Part shown: piece after piece, positions 1 through 9,177 of the stretch
Position numbering within the stretch: position 1 is the first letter of the stretch
Layout: each line of letters opens with the position of its first letter
Source: JACKDX01 sp964640175
GTDB taxonomy: Bacteria; Myxococcota_A; Polyangia; Polyangiales; GCA-016699535
Length of the DNA: 64,000 bases
Reading direction: 5' to 3'
Assembly (NCBI GenBank): GCA_964640175.1
Contig: CAZXFW010000009.1
Span: 1-64,000, forward strand
Position numbers and translations under genes: made by a program
The notes under the pieces: model-generated
Told to the model about the DNA's origin: nothing
The model's database searches: none
What the model saw: the letters and a program-made list of their open reading frames with translations, nothing else

Positions 1-100
1 CGGACATTCTTTCAGCCTCATACCACTGACATTCTTCCTCCTCCTTACACCTCTCTACACTTGCCTTGCGGGTTGCGCTATCGGTGCTAACAAGACACGA

Positions 101-1750
101 ATGCGCTGGATTTCGCTACTGTTTCTGACTGGTTGTGGCCTATTGTCAGGCCAAGACGAGGGTCACGATCGCCATAACCAGCAAGCATCTGCAGTTGTGC
201 TCATCAATCTCGCCCCTGAAACACCTGTATTCAGGTTTGATTCATCCGCCGGTAGGTTGGTCACGGCGGGCAAGGTATCCGATTGGTATACCCGTCGCGT
301 TGCTGATGGGCGCATTGCGGTTGAATACCTGTCGGCAAACGCGCATTGGGTCTGGGTTGGCTCAGTCGACTCGCCGCATTTCGTGTCCCACTCTTCTTTG
401 ACGACTGAGCCGTATCCCGAAGATCCTAACCATTGGATGTTTGCTTCCTATTCGTTAGAGGAGTTCGTTCGCGATGGGCTGCCAATGTGGGCTGCCGATA
501 GTCGTGGACAGTGCCCTGAGTATACCCTCGATGCCCAAGGGAGATTGGTGCCTGCTCCGTTGCTGCTTAGATTTGGTCGTATCTATGTGCCTGTCGAAGA
601 TCGCGATGAAGAAGAAGATTACATTTTTCTCTTCTTTGCCACCACGGTCGGTGACTACGTCATGGGTCCTTCGCTGCAGTTGAGTTCGAATCATTGTCTC
701 AAACAACCCGAACTTCTTCACCCGCGATTTGATTTTTCATCACCCGATACATCGCCCGTGGACGACCGCTCGGGATTTATAAACAGCTTTATAAGAAAAA
801 TGGCGAAAATGGGTGATGCAAATCCTAGTGAGGCCGACGTTGGGTTGTTGCGAGCACTTGCAGGTTCCATGTACGACGCCAACCACAGTGGCCAGAGTTG
901 GTTTATGCCCTATCGAGATCTTATAACGGGATTATCCGGCTATCCGAAAAACGCAATGGACGATGCCACTTTCAATGTTCTATACCGCAATCTAGCAAAT
1001 GCGCTCAGTGGACAACTTAGGGGTTCTTACGTGAGCGGTTCTGCCGAAGATCATTGCTTTGTGGGCACAGGGATGAGCCCGGAGGAAGAAGCTGCGTTTC
1101 GACAGCAAGTACACAGTTCTCTTGATTTCGATAACTATTTCGGTGACATCTTTTTGGAGACTTTAGAAGATTTAGATGAGGGTGACGAGAACCTTCCCGA
1201 AGGTACGGAGGGTTCCCTCAGCGAAAGTGAGTTAAAAGCCATCGGCGACTCGACGAACGCCAAGGAGGCGGCGCAGAGTGTTCTGGCGTACCTGACTGCC
1301 ATTCATGATCGGGAGTTTGTCGTCATAGCAATGCCCGACGGAGAATGGCGTTTTATTGCCGGCCGTCGGTCCAGCGGCGAAGGCACTTCCGAGGATGAGT
1401 ACAACGACGAGGGCGACTTTGTGGGTGCCAACTACAGGGCTCATACCCATCCTTACGCACCTTGCACTTCGGTGACTCCAGTCAATCCCGGACAAAAATG
1501 TGTATGTTTGGGCGCCAGTGCCGGAATGGAATTGCGCAATGGCACTCCCACCATTACCTCTGGAGACGTGGCTTTTGGTTACGCAAAAGACCAATCGTAT
1601 CTCGATATCGTCTCGCCCATTCTTCACGGCTCCTGGGAGAAGAACTACAAGATGCTTCGGCACACGCTCCCTCCGTGGACTTCAAGCCTGCGTCTACCGA
1701 TTCGAACCAGCTTCGGCATTGTCCAAGCGCACCCTAGGAATCCCTATTAA
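101..1750 (+). CDS. Lipoprotein with variable-tail N-terminal module and JAMM-like C-terminus
   Basis: No named family recognised over the full length. Residues 1-15 form a lipoprotein signal ending in LTGC, so the mature protein is probably lipid-anchored. Residues about 45-205 carry the module also seen in the genes at 4736, 7419, 19051 and 62697: a RFDSSAGR line, then CPEYTL, then SSNHC. Near the C-terminus, HTHP (residues 448-451) is followed about 36 residues later by SGD (487-489). This resembles the H-x-H-P...S-x-x-D metal site of JAMM/JAB or DUF4329 proteins, although the spacing is longer than usual and a catalytic Glu is not obvious. ATG at 101 follows gctaacaagacacga, without a clear Shine-Dalgarno. 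The reading frame and lipobox are clear; a hydrolase function is inference. Confidence 0.8.
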   Translation: MRWISLLFLTGCGLLSGQDEGHDRHNQQASAVVLINLAPETPVFRFDSSAGRLVTAGKVSDWYTRRVADGRIAVEYLSANAHWVWVGSVDSPHFVSHSSLTTEPYPEDPNHWMFASYSLEEFVRDGLPMWAADSRGQCPEYTLDAQGRLVPAPLLLRFGRIYVPVEDRDEEEDYIFLFFATTVGDYVMGPSLQLSSNHCLKQPELLHPRFDFSSPDTSPVDDRSGFINSFIRKMAKMGDANPSEADVGLLRALAGSMYDANHSGQSWFMPYRDLITGLSGYPKNAMDDATFNVLYRNLANALSGQLRGSYVSGSAEDHCFVGTGMSPEEEAAFRQQVHSSLDFDNYFGDIFLETLEDLDEGDENLPEGTEGSLSESELKAIGDSTNAKEAAQSVLAYLTAIHDREFVVIAMPDGEWRFIAGRRSSGEGTSEDEYNDEGDFVGANYRAHTHPYAPCTSVTPVNPGQKCVCLGASAGMELRNGTPTITSGDVAFGYAKDQSYLDIVSPILHGSWEKNYKMLRHTLPPWTSSLRLPIRTSFGIVQAHPRNPY

Positions 1751-2018
1751 TAGATCTACCATTCAATTGGATCTTGATCAGGCCTCTGGACGATCTAGCG
1801 GATTCGAACTTGGCTACCGCGATGTGGCGACTATTGTCCACCTACAGCCCTTATTTAGGCCCACCAGACCCCAGGCTGAATCATTACCCACACACATATT
1901 CCGGCGCATAAACAATCACTCAGCATTCATAGACCGAGCTACAAACACAAATAGTCTTGCGCTGTTAGCTTAGGGGTGGTCGTACTCGCTATTTGCGCAC
2001 CCGAACCTGGTACGATTC

Positions 2019-4412
2019 TTGCGTCTGACTCTCTTGAGCGAGGTAGGTTTGGCAAGATTGACGAGGTTGGTATTTTTCGTCCTAGGCACGACAGCGTGCG
2101 CGCCGTTGAGTGACGCCTCTACCTCCGGTACCGATGCCAACGCTCTTGCTGAGGCGCTTGGCGTGCTGCCGTGCGTCACGAGCACCGACTGTGTCAGCGG
2201 TGACAGATGTGTCAGAACAAGCAGTGGTGCACAGTACTGCGAGCAAGCTCCGCCGTACTGCCCCGGGTACGCACCCGAGCCAGGCCTCCAGCCGACGCCG
2301 GACCCCCCTTCCACTCAGATCACAACCGAGCAGCGACAGGCGTATCTAAATGCGGCTGTACGGACCTCGCCAGAGCGCATCGAAGAGGCCCGCAACATGA
2401 TCGACGCCGGCATGATGCCGGAAGGCGATTTCAGCGGTATCGAGTTAACGCTTGCACGTGCCCAGCACGACATAGCGCAGTTACGGGAGATGCTGGCCGG
2501 AGACGCCGCAGATGAAGCGATGGGTCTGCAGACAATGTTTGCAACACTCGTCACTATGGAAGACGCCAAACACCAGTTGCGTGAATTTGCTTCAGACATG
2601 CATGCAAAGCTCACGTCGTATCGATTGACAATGACACAAGACAGTTCCGGCCTTCCGAGTTGTCAGATACGCGTCAAACAGTATTTTGAATCCCCTTCGG
2701 CATCAGAACCCCCCGGTGAGTGCTTTGCTCACTACGCATCCATGCTTGATCTTTTTGACGAGTACCGTGCTTTCATGCCCCAGTTTGACAACACAGCGCA
2801 AAGCCTCAGAGCCACTCAGATAATAGTCCACCAATTCATCGATCAGCGATTTACCACACCAACCAATAACGCCGGAGCGCCATTGAGTGATAACGCCGCG
2901 CCTTGGCTGAGTGACCTTCCATGTGCTCAATATTCAAGAATCAGAGAATATGCATTTGCCGTAGAGAATTTATCGCGTGCAGCGTTTGCGTTCGCAGAAC
3001 TCAGCGCGGACCCTGCACCCCTGATGCAGTTGCCCGTGGACGATCTTCGCACTCCAGACATAATGGATGCGACGAGTACCGTTAGGGGCAATCAGACTAT
3101 GTTGGATGTGCTGCGCATGGCTTCTGTTTTGGAGGCGGACACTCACACAGTCGCAGCTGCCAAGCTACTATTTCTAGCGGCACTTGATCACAGCGAGACT
3201 CAGCTGAACGATGCATACCAACGCGCCTGGAGTCTCGATGATGTAGGTCACCTGGCTCAGCTTGTGGGCTGGAATCAAGCGTTTCTTCATAACTATCCAG
3301 AATTAGTTGAAATTCAGCAAGGGATTCTCCTTCAAGAACAAGAAACCTCCGAACGCCGACAAGCCCTTCAAATTGTTAGCGGACTTGTATGCGGCGGGGC
3401 GCTTGGGAGCACCTTTATGGGTAACGTTGCGGGTCCAGTTATTGCACTGGCTGCCTGTGGAACCGAACTGGCTGTGACTTTGGATGATCTGGCTAGCAAC
3501 GCATTGCCCATGTTTCGGCTTGCCGAGTTCGTGCGGGCGCTTGGCGTTCAAAGCGCCACGGTTGCTGATGAAATAGTTCGATCTGCAAAACTGCGATTGG
3601 GCCTTGTTGTTGGCGGGTTAGCGCTCTCAGTCCTAAGCACTGGCTTTGCAGTGTTTAAGGTCATCAATGCTGTGCCCAATGTGATTAACGTGCCTCACTT
3701 AGCGTTATCTCACCCCGAGCGCTATAAGGGTCTGTTTACGCCTATCGAAAGCGTGGATACAGCATACCAACGGTTGATGTCACAACTCAATTTGGGGCCC
3801 TCGGCTGAGCAGGTGACAAAGGGGACGCGAGAACTGATTAATGCCCACCTCACTCAAATCCGAAAACTAAGGCCCTATATCTACTCCACTAATCAGGCCG
3901 TGAAACGCATTGAGGGGGTGCCGGAAAGTTGGAGGAACTTCGTCGCCGGCTTCCGATCCTATGAATCGCGGGTGAATCTCCTTGCACGTGAGTGGCCCGG
4001 TCGACTAAGCACGTACAACGGCCAAGTGATGAAAGAGGTTTTGTTGGGCCAAAACACCGTGCTTGGCAGCCATCATCCGTACTTTGGCATGTTGAGCCAA
4101 CTTGGTAGTAACCGCACTCGGACGCTAGAAACTTTCTGGCAGGCATACGGAGACTTGCAGCGAAGTGCAATGAACAACACGGCTTTGTACCAAGCTCTGA
4201 TTACCTTTCCTACACAAGCCATGAGCACGGGGTTCGTGTTAAAACACCTTGCGACGGGCGGATTAACGGTGGGTATCGGCACGGCGGTGTGGCGGTATGC
4301 GGAAAAGTGGCTATCAGCCGCGCTATCTCGGTACCAGGTGAGCGAGACGATGGGCGAGCTGAAACTTGCTCCTGCACGCACCATGGAACTTTGGGACACG
4401 GGAAATTTATAA
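2019..4412 (+). CDS. Large predicted exported protein with hydrophobic segments, function unknown
   Basis: Not recognised. The frame opens with TTG at 2019. The N-terminus is hydrophobic and ends in LGTTAC, a weak lipobox, so export as a lipoprotein is likely but not certain. Residues about 50-85 contain a short Cys cluster (CVTSTDCVSGDRC and then YCEQAPPYC) of a type common in myxobacterial surface proteins. The middle is mostly helical. Hydrophobic, Gly-rich stretches at about residues 450-485, 526-548 and 727-760 could enter a membrane. It lies between two members of the variable-tail lipoprotein family on the same strand, but I do not see their CP...HC module in it. A pore-forming or effector role would be speculation. 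Confidence 0.7.
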   Translation: MRLTLLSEVGLARLTRLVFFVLGTTACAPLSDASTSGTDANALAEALGVLPCVTSTDCVSGDRCVRTSSGAQYCEQAPPYCPGYAPEPGLQPTPDPPSTQITTEQRQAYLNAAVRTSPERIEEARNMIDAGMMPEGDFSGIELTLARAQHDIAQLREMLAGDAADEAMGLQTMFATLVTMEDAKHQLREFASDMHAKLTSYRLTMTQDSSGLPSCQIRVKQYFESPSASEPPGECFAHYASMLDLFDEYRAFMPQFDNTAQSLRATQIIVHQFIDQRFTTPTNNAGAPLSDNAAPWLSDLPCAQYSRIREYAFAVENLSRAAFAFAELSADPAPLMQLPVDDLRTPDIMDATSTVRGNQTMLDVLRMASVLEADTHTVAAAKLLFLAALDHSETQLNDAYQRAWSLDDVGHLAQLVGWNQAFLHNYPELVEIQQGILLQEQETSERRQALQIVSGLVCGGALGSTFMGNVAGPVIALAACGTELAVTLDDLASNALPMFRLAEFVRALGVQSATVADEIVRSAKLRLGLVVGGLALSVLSTGFAVFKVINAVPNVINVPHLALSHPERYKGLFTPIESVDTAYQRLMSQLNLGPSAEQVTKGTRELINAHLTQIRKLRPYIYSTNQAVKRIEGVPESWRNFVAGFRSYESRVNLLAREWPGRLSTYNGQVMKEVLLGQNTVLGSHHPYFGMLSQLGSNRTRTLETFWQAYGDLQRSAMNNTALYQALITFPTQAMSTGFVLKHLATGGLTVGIGTAVWRYAEKWLSAALSRYQVSETMGELKLAPARTMELWDTGNL

Positions 4413-4575
4413 CTCGATCTGGAAGCTGCGTTGCCCTGAGCTCACAGAGCCGATGTGCCATCTCTGCCGGCAACACTCAGTCATCGTAGACTCAACACTG
4501 AGATACACTTGGATAAACTTCTGCTTTTGGTCCATTGCACAGGTCTCTTTCCAGGGCATAATCCCCGTTGCACCG

Positions 4576-4618
4576 GTCAGCGATGTCCCCGGTTTGGTCT
4601 GTCAGCGATGTCCCCGGT
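4576..4618 (+). repeat. Tandem pair of an 18-bp GTCAGCGATGTCCCCGGT repeat
   Basis: The same 18 bases occur at 4576-4593 and 4601-4618, separated by 7 bases. They lie in the 323-base stretch between 4412 and 4736, which otherwise holds no gene I can support. Short paired GATGTCCCC motifs are often left at the ends of decayed insertion sequences; that origin is inference here because no transposase remains beside it. Confidence 0.6.
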
Positions 4619-4735
4619 CAATACAGAGTGCTTTTTGAAACGGCACGCGCTCTCGATGCACCCTTGCTATCGTGTAGCGTTCACACATTCCCTCTATGGA
4701 ACTCCTATGCTTTCAGCTGGCTTGTCACCTTAGAC

Positions 4736-6625
4736 ATGCTAAGGCTTTTTATGCGATTGAGCCTCGGGACATTACGCATCCGGTGGTTGGGGTGGGGCAT
4801 TGGGCTATGGCTAACAAGTTGCCAACCTTCCGATTCAAGTCCCGTTCAAACGGATCGTCAGCCCCAAACGTCTCAAGCTCCGAAAGCATACACGATTCGC
4901 GCAGAGGCGGGGCATGCGTATGAACAGCGTATTTTCGATGAGCGACGGGGGCGGTTTTCTCGCCCCATTCGCCGTTACGAGCTGTGGAATGAGCAAGCAC
5001 TGATCAATCCCCAGGCGCAGCCCGATGGCTCAGTCAGCGGATTTCTGAGCTTGTACCCCTTAACACTCGTCAATATCAAACGAGCTACGATTGGTGACCC
5101 AGTCACGCAACACATCGATGCGTGGCCGATGTCCTCAGCCGCCTCCTGTCCCACTCATGCACTGAGTGGAACTTCACAGCTGCAAGCCCTTGGCCATGGC
5201 AGTCCAGCACTGCACGGCACGCGTATCAGCGAACACTACGTGTGGCTATCAGAAGGATCTCGGTGGCTTCTTGGATCCTCGCATTGCTGGACAAACGACG
5301 AGTATGTGCTGCGTGGCAGTGCGCGTGGCCTAGATGCCGCTGATCTTGGTCGTTTACACTACGTAGAGTGGGATCCTCATCGGCCCCTGAGCTACGGAAC
5401 AGAGGTTGAAACCACGCAAGCCGAAGCCCTGTTCACATTGTACCGACCTAACACGATTGACGAATCCCAGTGGCTCGATTGGTTAGAATGGGATCAGCCG
5501 CGCGCACTCGCGGCGTGGAACGAAATGATGGATAATTTCGTTCAGCCCGACGGCGGTCCGATTAAGACCGCGCTGCCAGTAACGCGGCTTCGTACGGCGT
5601 CAGAATGGGTGCCTGAAGTGCTGCTACACGAGTCTTTTCGGCTGTATGAAATGCAATCGCGCCCAACGATGTATGTCGGTGAGCTTTTGGACACGTTCAT
5701 AACGCCGATGGAACGAATGTTTTATGGGCCCACCTGGCATCATCGCATCGCAATTCCTTTTCCTGCCGTTGGGCCTATCGAATATCATGTAAGCACGCTG
5801 GAAGCGATTTGGTTTGAAGCGTCGGCATACCTATTAGGCCGAATATGGGAGACGACTCCGGAAAGTATCTTTCACACGTATGGCGGGCTACCCATACGCG
5901 ATGATGTCGAGCAGCTCGAAGAAGATCTCAAGAAGATAAGAGACGTTCGTCAGCGTCTCACCTTCTCCGAACCGGATCCGTCATACTGGCAAGACAACAA
6001 AGAAGACATCGACGACTACTGGTTGCAGCTCAAGCAAGCGTCGTTGATCGCCATGCGACTGGATCTCATCGGCCAAGGTCGCATTGCGATTGAAATCCGT
6101 GCGGCTACCAATAAGCCTGATCTTCAGTTTCAAATCATCATGAAGATCATTGAGTACTTGAACAAGAGCGAAGCCCCTATTGCGTTTAGTCCGAGCGCCA
6201 AACCAGAAATGGCCATAGGCGTGTTGTCCTTTCCTCATCCATCGTTTCGCACGCCACAAACCGCGCGCATCATGGAGGATGCCTCGATCGATGCGTTTGA
6301 ACGTCTGGCGGAGCTTGCGTTGTTCAAGGGAGATACTCGTCTCTCTCCTGTGCCATTTAACATTGTGCGCCGGTTCTTGGTACCGCTCATGCTTTGGGAA
6401 AACCACGCAAAGCTGCTACCTTTCCGACAAGAGGTTCTTTCGGCGCGTGCCACTTACGAAACCAAGCTATTGGCTGCCCTGGACGCAACCTTAGCCGCCA
6501 ATCTTGGAACGATGGGAGAAGCGCGCCCAGCCGAACTCGTAGAAAAGGCCAACGCAATCATGATTCCGTTGAGAGATGCTTTACATGAGTGGGCCAAGGC
6601 TGTGAAACTTTCACAACGGATTTGA
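4736..6625 (+). CDS. Lipoprotein of the variable-tail family, C-terminal function unknown
   Basis: The open frame reaches back to 4568, but the start is placed at ATG 4736 (ATG 4751 is an alternative) because this puts a signal ending in LTSC at the N-terminus, while the upstream part lies in repeat DNA. The mature N-terminal half carries the shared module: FDERRGRF, then CPTHAL about 100 residues later, then GSSHC. The C-terminal half, about 400 residues, is mixed helical and matches nothing I recognise; LLHESFRLYE is not a HExxH protease motif. The gene ends in TGATG, so a short 38-codon frame begins at 6625 on the same strand. It sits in a same-strand run with the genes at 101, 2019 and 6726. 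Confidence 0.8.
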   Translation: MLRLFMRLSLGTLRIRWLGWGIGLWLTSCQPSDSSPVQTDRQPQTSQAPKAYTIRAEAGHAYEQRIFDERRGRFSRPIRRYELWNEQALINPQAQPDGSVSGFLSLYPLTLVNIKRATIGDPVTQHIDAWPMSSAASCPTHALSGTSQLQALGHGSPALHGTRISEHYVWLSEGSRWLLGSSHCWTNDEYVLRGSARGLDAADLGRLHYVEWDPHRPLSYGTEVETTQAEALFTLYRPNTIDESQWLDWLEWDQPRALAAWNEMMDNFVQPDGGPIKTALPVTRLRTASEWVPEVLLHESFRLYEMQSRPTMYVGELLDTFITPMERMFYGPTWHHRIAIPFPAVGPIEYHVSTLEAIWFEASAYLLGRIWETTPESIFHTYGGLPIRDDVEQLEEDLKKIRDVRQRLTFSEPDPSYWQDNKEDIDDYWLQLKQASLIAMRLDLIGQGRIAIEIRAATNKPDLQFQIIMKIIEYLNKSEAPIAFSPSAKPEMAIGVLSFPHPSFRTPQTARIMEDASIDAFERLAELALFKGDTRLSPVPFNIVRRFLVPLMLWENHAKLLPFRQEVLSARATYETKLLAALDATLAANLGTMGEARPAELVEKANAIMIPLRDALHEWAKAVKLSQRI

Positions 6626-6725
6626 TGTCTCCTGGTCAGCTCATGGCGCGGATCGGGCATTCCTTACAAGAGCGAGGCTCGCCGATTGGGCGTTCCACGA
6701 TTTCAATAATCGACCACCTAGCGCA

Positions 6726-7238
6726 TTGGTCGCTCGAGTGATTCACGAAGTAGCTTTGCGCTACACGATGTACCAATCAGGCCAAGCCAGTCATCTTGAA
6801 GTCTTTACTCCTAACCGTGAATACATGCTAGCGCATCTGCCGGTGACAACCGCCGGAACGATTTTGAGCCTACGCCGTGATCCTCCCTGCTACCGAAAAG
6901 CGGTAGTAACCGACATTGGCACCAAGGAAGAGATCGTCGGAACAACGTGTCCAGAATCCGATAGTGCGAACTATCCTTTACTGGTTACCCAAACTATTTC
7001 GGGATTTGTAAATCGTCCTCAGAGGTTAGTTTTTTCGCTTGCCGCTGGTACTCCCGTCAGGCTATCGCAAGTCAAGTCCAGTTCGTATGAGGACAGCCCA
7101 TTCACTGGCGGATGGGAGGTACGTGCTGCTGACGGGTTCGCGTCGTCTCCGCACATCGCACTATCGACAAGTATTGCGCCCGACAAGGTACGTGTCACCT
7201 ATTATACCCACGACGCGGTTCCTTTTGCCGAAGAGTAG
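6726..7238 (+). CDS. Hypothetical protein, possibly a 5'-truncated or frameshifted gene
   Basis: Not recognised. The called start is TTG at 6726, but the same frame stays open upstream and reads plausibly as protein (for example DWAFHDFNNRPP) into the end of the preceding gene. A competing 38-codon frame starts at ATG 6625, overlapping the previous stop as TGATG, and ends at 6741. Either the gene starts non-canonically or a frameshift separates its first codons. The product is beta-rich and soluble, without a signal peptide in the visible part. It ends the same-strand lipoprotein cluster and is convergent with the arginase gene. Confidence 0.5.
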   Translation: MVARVIHEVALRYTMYQSGQASHLEVFTPNREYMLAHLPVTTAGTILSLRRDPPCYRKAVVTDIGTKEEIVGTTCPESDSANYPLLVTQTISGFVNRPQRLVFSLAAGTPVRLSQVKSSSYEDSPFTGGWEVRAADGFASSPHIALSTSIAPDKVRVTYYTHDAVPFAEE

Positions 7239-7259
7239 GGGGCCTGCGGATCGCTTTGC

Positions 7260-7283
7260 GGTAACCCAATCGTCTAGGTTACC
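7260..7283. terminator. Inverted repeat between convergent genes, weak terminator candidate
   Basis: GGTAACC (7260-7266) and GGTTACC (7277-7283) form a perfect 7-bp stem with a 10-base loop, between genes that converge at 7238 and 7419. No T-run follows on either strand, so intrinsic termination is doubtful. Confidence 0.3.
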
Positions 7284-7418
7284 AAGCCCGTGAGATTGGC
7301 CTCGAAAACCGACTAATACCCATGTGTGGTGCAGGAAACTCTATTTGAATCTCGGCAGCAACACTCAGAGCATTCTGTCACTGCGCCATTGGCTGAGCGG
7401 ATTGTACAAACATCACAA

Positions 7419-9044
7419 TCAGCGCTGAGCTACGTTTAGTCCTTGCAGCACAAACTGCGTTAGCGCCACCGCGTAGTCAAGCGTTTGAATCTGAGCGCCA
7501 TTATCCATAATCGGATCTGTCTCGGTAATCTCGATTGCTGCAAGCCGATCTGCAAAGGCATTGACCAACAGACGAGCCAGCTCGTACAATTCATTGGGTT
7601 CAAGTCCATCGGGAACGGGAGTTCCTGTGCCGGTAGCGTATTTCGCGTCCAAGGAATCGACATCGATGTTGAGCACAACGACATCGCAACCCTCCATCAC
7701 CTGCTTGGCCCTTTCCAACACCGCATGCCGGCTTTGGTGGGTTTCTTCGACAGTCGCTACCGCAATGTTGCGATCCGCAATGATGAACTTCTCCCAGGGG
7801 TCGATGTCGCGAATACCAACAAATAAAATGTCATCGAACGCTATACGTTGCCCCGCCATCAACTCTTGTCGATAGCGAGCCCAATGCGCATCGATACGAG
7901 CCCGTGTGGACGGATCTACCGGATGATCCTTTGGCCACCACTCTGCATCATCGGGATAGGCAAGAGCCGTCATCGCAGCAACCGGCATGCCATGTGGATT
8001 ACCCGACAGGGTGCTTCCGGGCGTATTGATATCGGGATGCGCATCAACCCAGATGAGCCCCACCCGAGCGTTAGGGTGGTTTCGTAGAATCCCTGTCACC
8101 GTGCCCACAGCTGTTGTATGCGCTCCTGACAATACCAGGACCACGCGCCCTTCGGTTTCACTTTCCGCCACTGCGTGGGCAACTTGTTCTTGTAACTCAT
8201 ACACCACTTCGGATTGAGCAAGGTACTTCTCTTGCGCGCGCATCTCCGGATCGGGGCGGTCGTAGTCCCCAGGCTGGGCTACGTCCGTGGTGACGCAACG
8301 GATCTCTGGATCTATCCAATTTAAGCGCGTGACAATCGCATCGGGTCCATGGGCGGAGGTCGCATCGAGCACGCATCCTCCGACACCTGACTTCACTAAA
8401 ACCATGGGGCGCTCAAGCGGTGTGACCTCACGACTACACTGCTGGCTGATGAACGCAGTCTCAGAACCGAAACTCACGACATCATAGCGTTGATAGCGCG
8501 CTAATAAAGGAAGCGGTGAAACCAACTCAGGGGTAACACCATTCTGCTGCAATCTTGCGAAGAAGCTCGGCCCGATGTTCATCGAGCTCTCCCAAACCTG
8601 TCTCATGGGGCAACTCGCCACCGAAGTGACTTCCTGAGCGTGCGCCAGTTGTCCTTCGGGTTGAAGCGCTCGCACTTGGTCGTGCGGGATCTTCACGACA
8701 CGTGGACGGCGATGATCCAACACATAGTCATGCGTAGCGTCCTGCCCGATCACGATGCCGCGCTCGATAGCCGAGCCCTTCAAAGGAATGTCTGGCAGCA
8801 ACGAATCCTCGTCGGCGCCTGGGAGAAATGCCCCGAGGTCCGAAATGTGGCTTTCCTCAATCCATGCCCCGCGACGCTCATCGAGCCAATAGGTCTGCAA
8901 TGGCAAGCCCGTCGTTCTTACGGCGAGCACACCGGACGCGCCCTGCCTCGCCGCATGTTTTCCCCCGCCCCAAGGCACGTTGGAACAGCCCCATATTGCG
9001 ACCACAAAGGCCAAAAAGACACTGTAAAGACGACGTATGGTCAA
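7419..9044 (-). CDS. Lipid-anchored arginase with N-terminal variable-tail module
   Basis: Arginase-family hydrolase that should convert L-arginine to ornithine and urea. The C-terminal domain (residues about 290-541) keeps the binuclear manganese site: SGAHT (His309), DAHPD (Asp334, His336, Asp338) and NIDVD (Asp461, Asp463). It also has the arginase-type SGNPHGMP segment and the TGTGTPVPDG loop, which argues for arginase over agmatinase. The first 20 residues form a signal ending in IWGC, so the enzyme is probably exported and lipidated. Residues about 35-220 are the shared module (WLDERRG, CPMRQV, SQQC). At 541 residues it is far longer than ordinary arginases of about 300. The start is TTG at 9044. 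Cytoplasmic arginine catabolism partners are not adjacent. Confidence 0.88.
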   Translation of the reverse strand: MTIRRLYSVFLAFVVAIWGCSNVPWGGGKHAARQGASGVLAVRTTGLPLQTYWLDERRGAWIEESHISDLGAFLPGADEDSLLPDIPLKGSAIERGIVIGQDATHDYVLDHRRPRVVKIPHDQVRALQPEGQLAHAQEVTSVASCPMRQVWESSMNIGPSFFARLQQNGVTPELVSPLPLLARYQRYDVVSFGSETAFISQQCSREVTPLERPMVLVKSGVGGCVLDATSAHGPDAIVTRLNWIDPEIRCVTTDVAQPGDYDRPDPEMRAQEKYLAQSEVVYELQEQVAHAVAESETEGRVVLVLSGAHTTAVGTVTGILRNHPNARVGLIWVDAHPDINTPGSTLSGNPHGMPVAAMTALAYPDDAEWWPKDHPVDPSTRARIDAHWARYRQELMAGQRIAFDDILFVGIRDIDPWEKFIIADRNIAVATVEETHQSRHAVLERAKQVMEGCDVVVLNIDVDSLDAKYATGTGTPVPDGLEPNELYELARLLVNAFADRLAAIEITETDPIMDNGAQIQTLDYAVALTQFVLQGLNVAQR

Positions 9045-9138
9045 AGCGCTGAACCCTAGCTAACCCAGGTTCCTCGCGCAAGCCGAATAAAAAATCAGCG
9101 CGTGCTGCAGATGGCGCGTAGCATCCCCTCGGTAAAAA

Positions 9139-9151
9139 TGACAACTTGTCA
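9139..9151. promoter_or_regulatory. Palindrome in a divergent promoter region
   Basis: TGACAA and TTGTCA form a 13-base palindrome with a one-base centre, 26 bases before the DUF2339 start and between divergent genes (arginase leftward, DUF2339 rightward). It could be an operator for either gene. No regulator is suggested by the sequence. Confidence 0.3.
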
Positions 9152-9177
9152 ATCAACGAATTTTCAGCAACGTTGAG

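Noticed and set aside
1795..1825. GGATTCGAAC, resembling a tRNA T-arm on the minus strand
   Set aside because: No T-stem pairing, acceptor stem or anticodon arm can be built around it.
6625..6741. A 38-codon frame starting in TGATG at the end of the lipoprotein gene
   Set aside because: No ribosome site and no recognisable sequence. It may be chance or the first part of a frameshifted gene, so it is mentioned only in the neighbouring entry.
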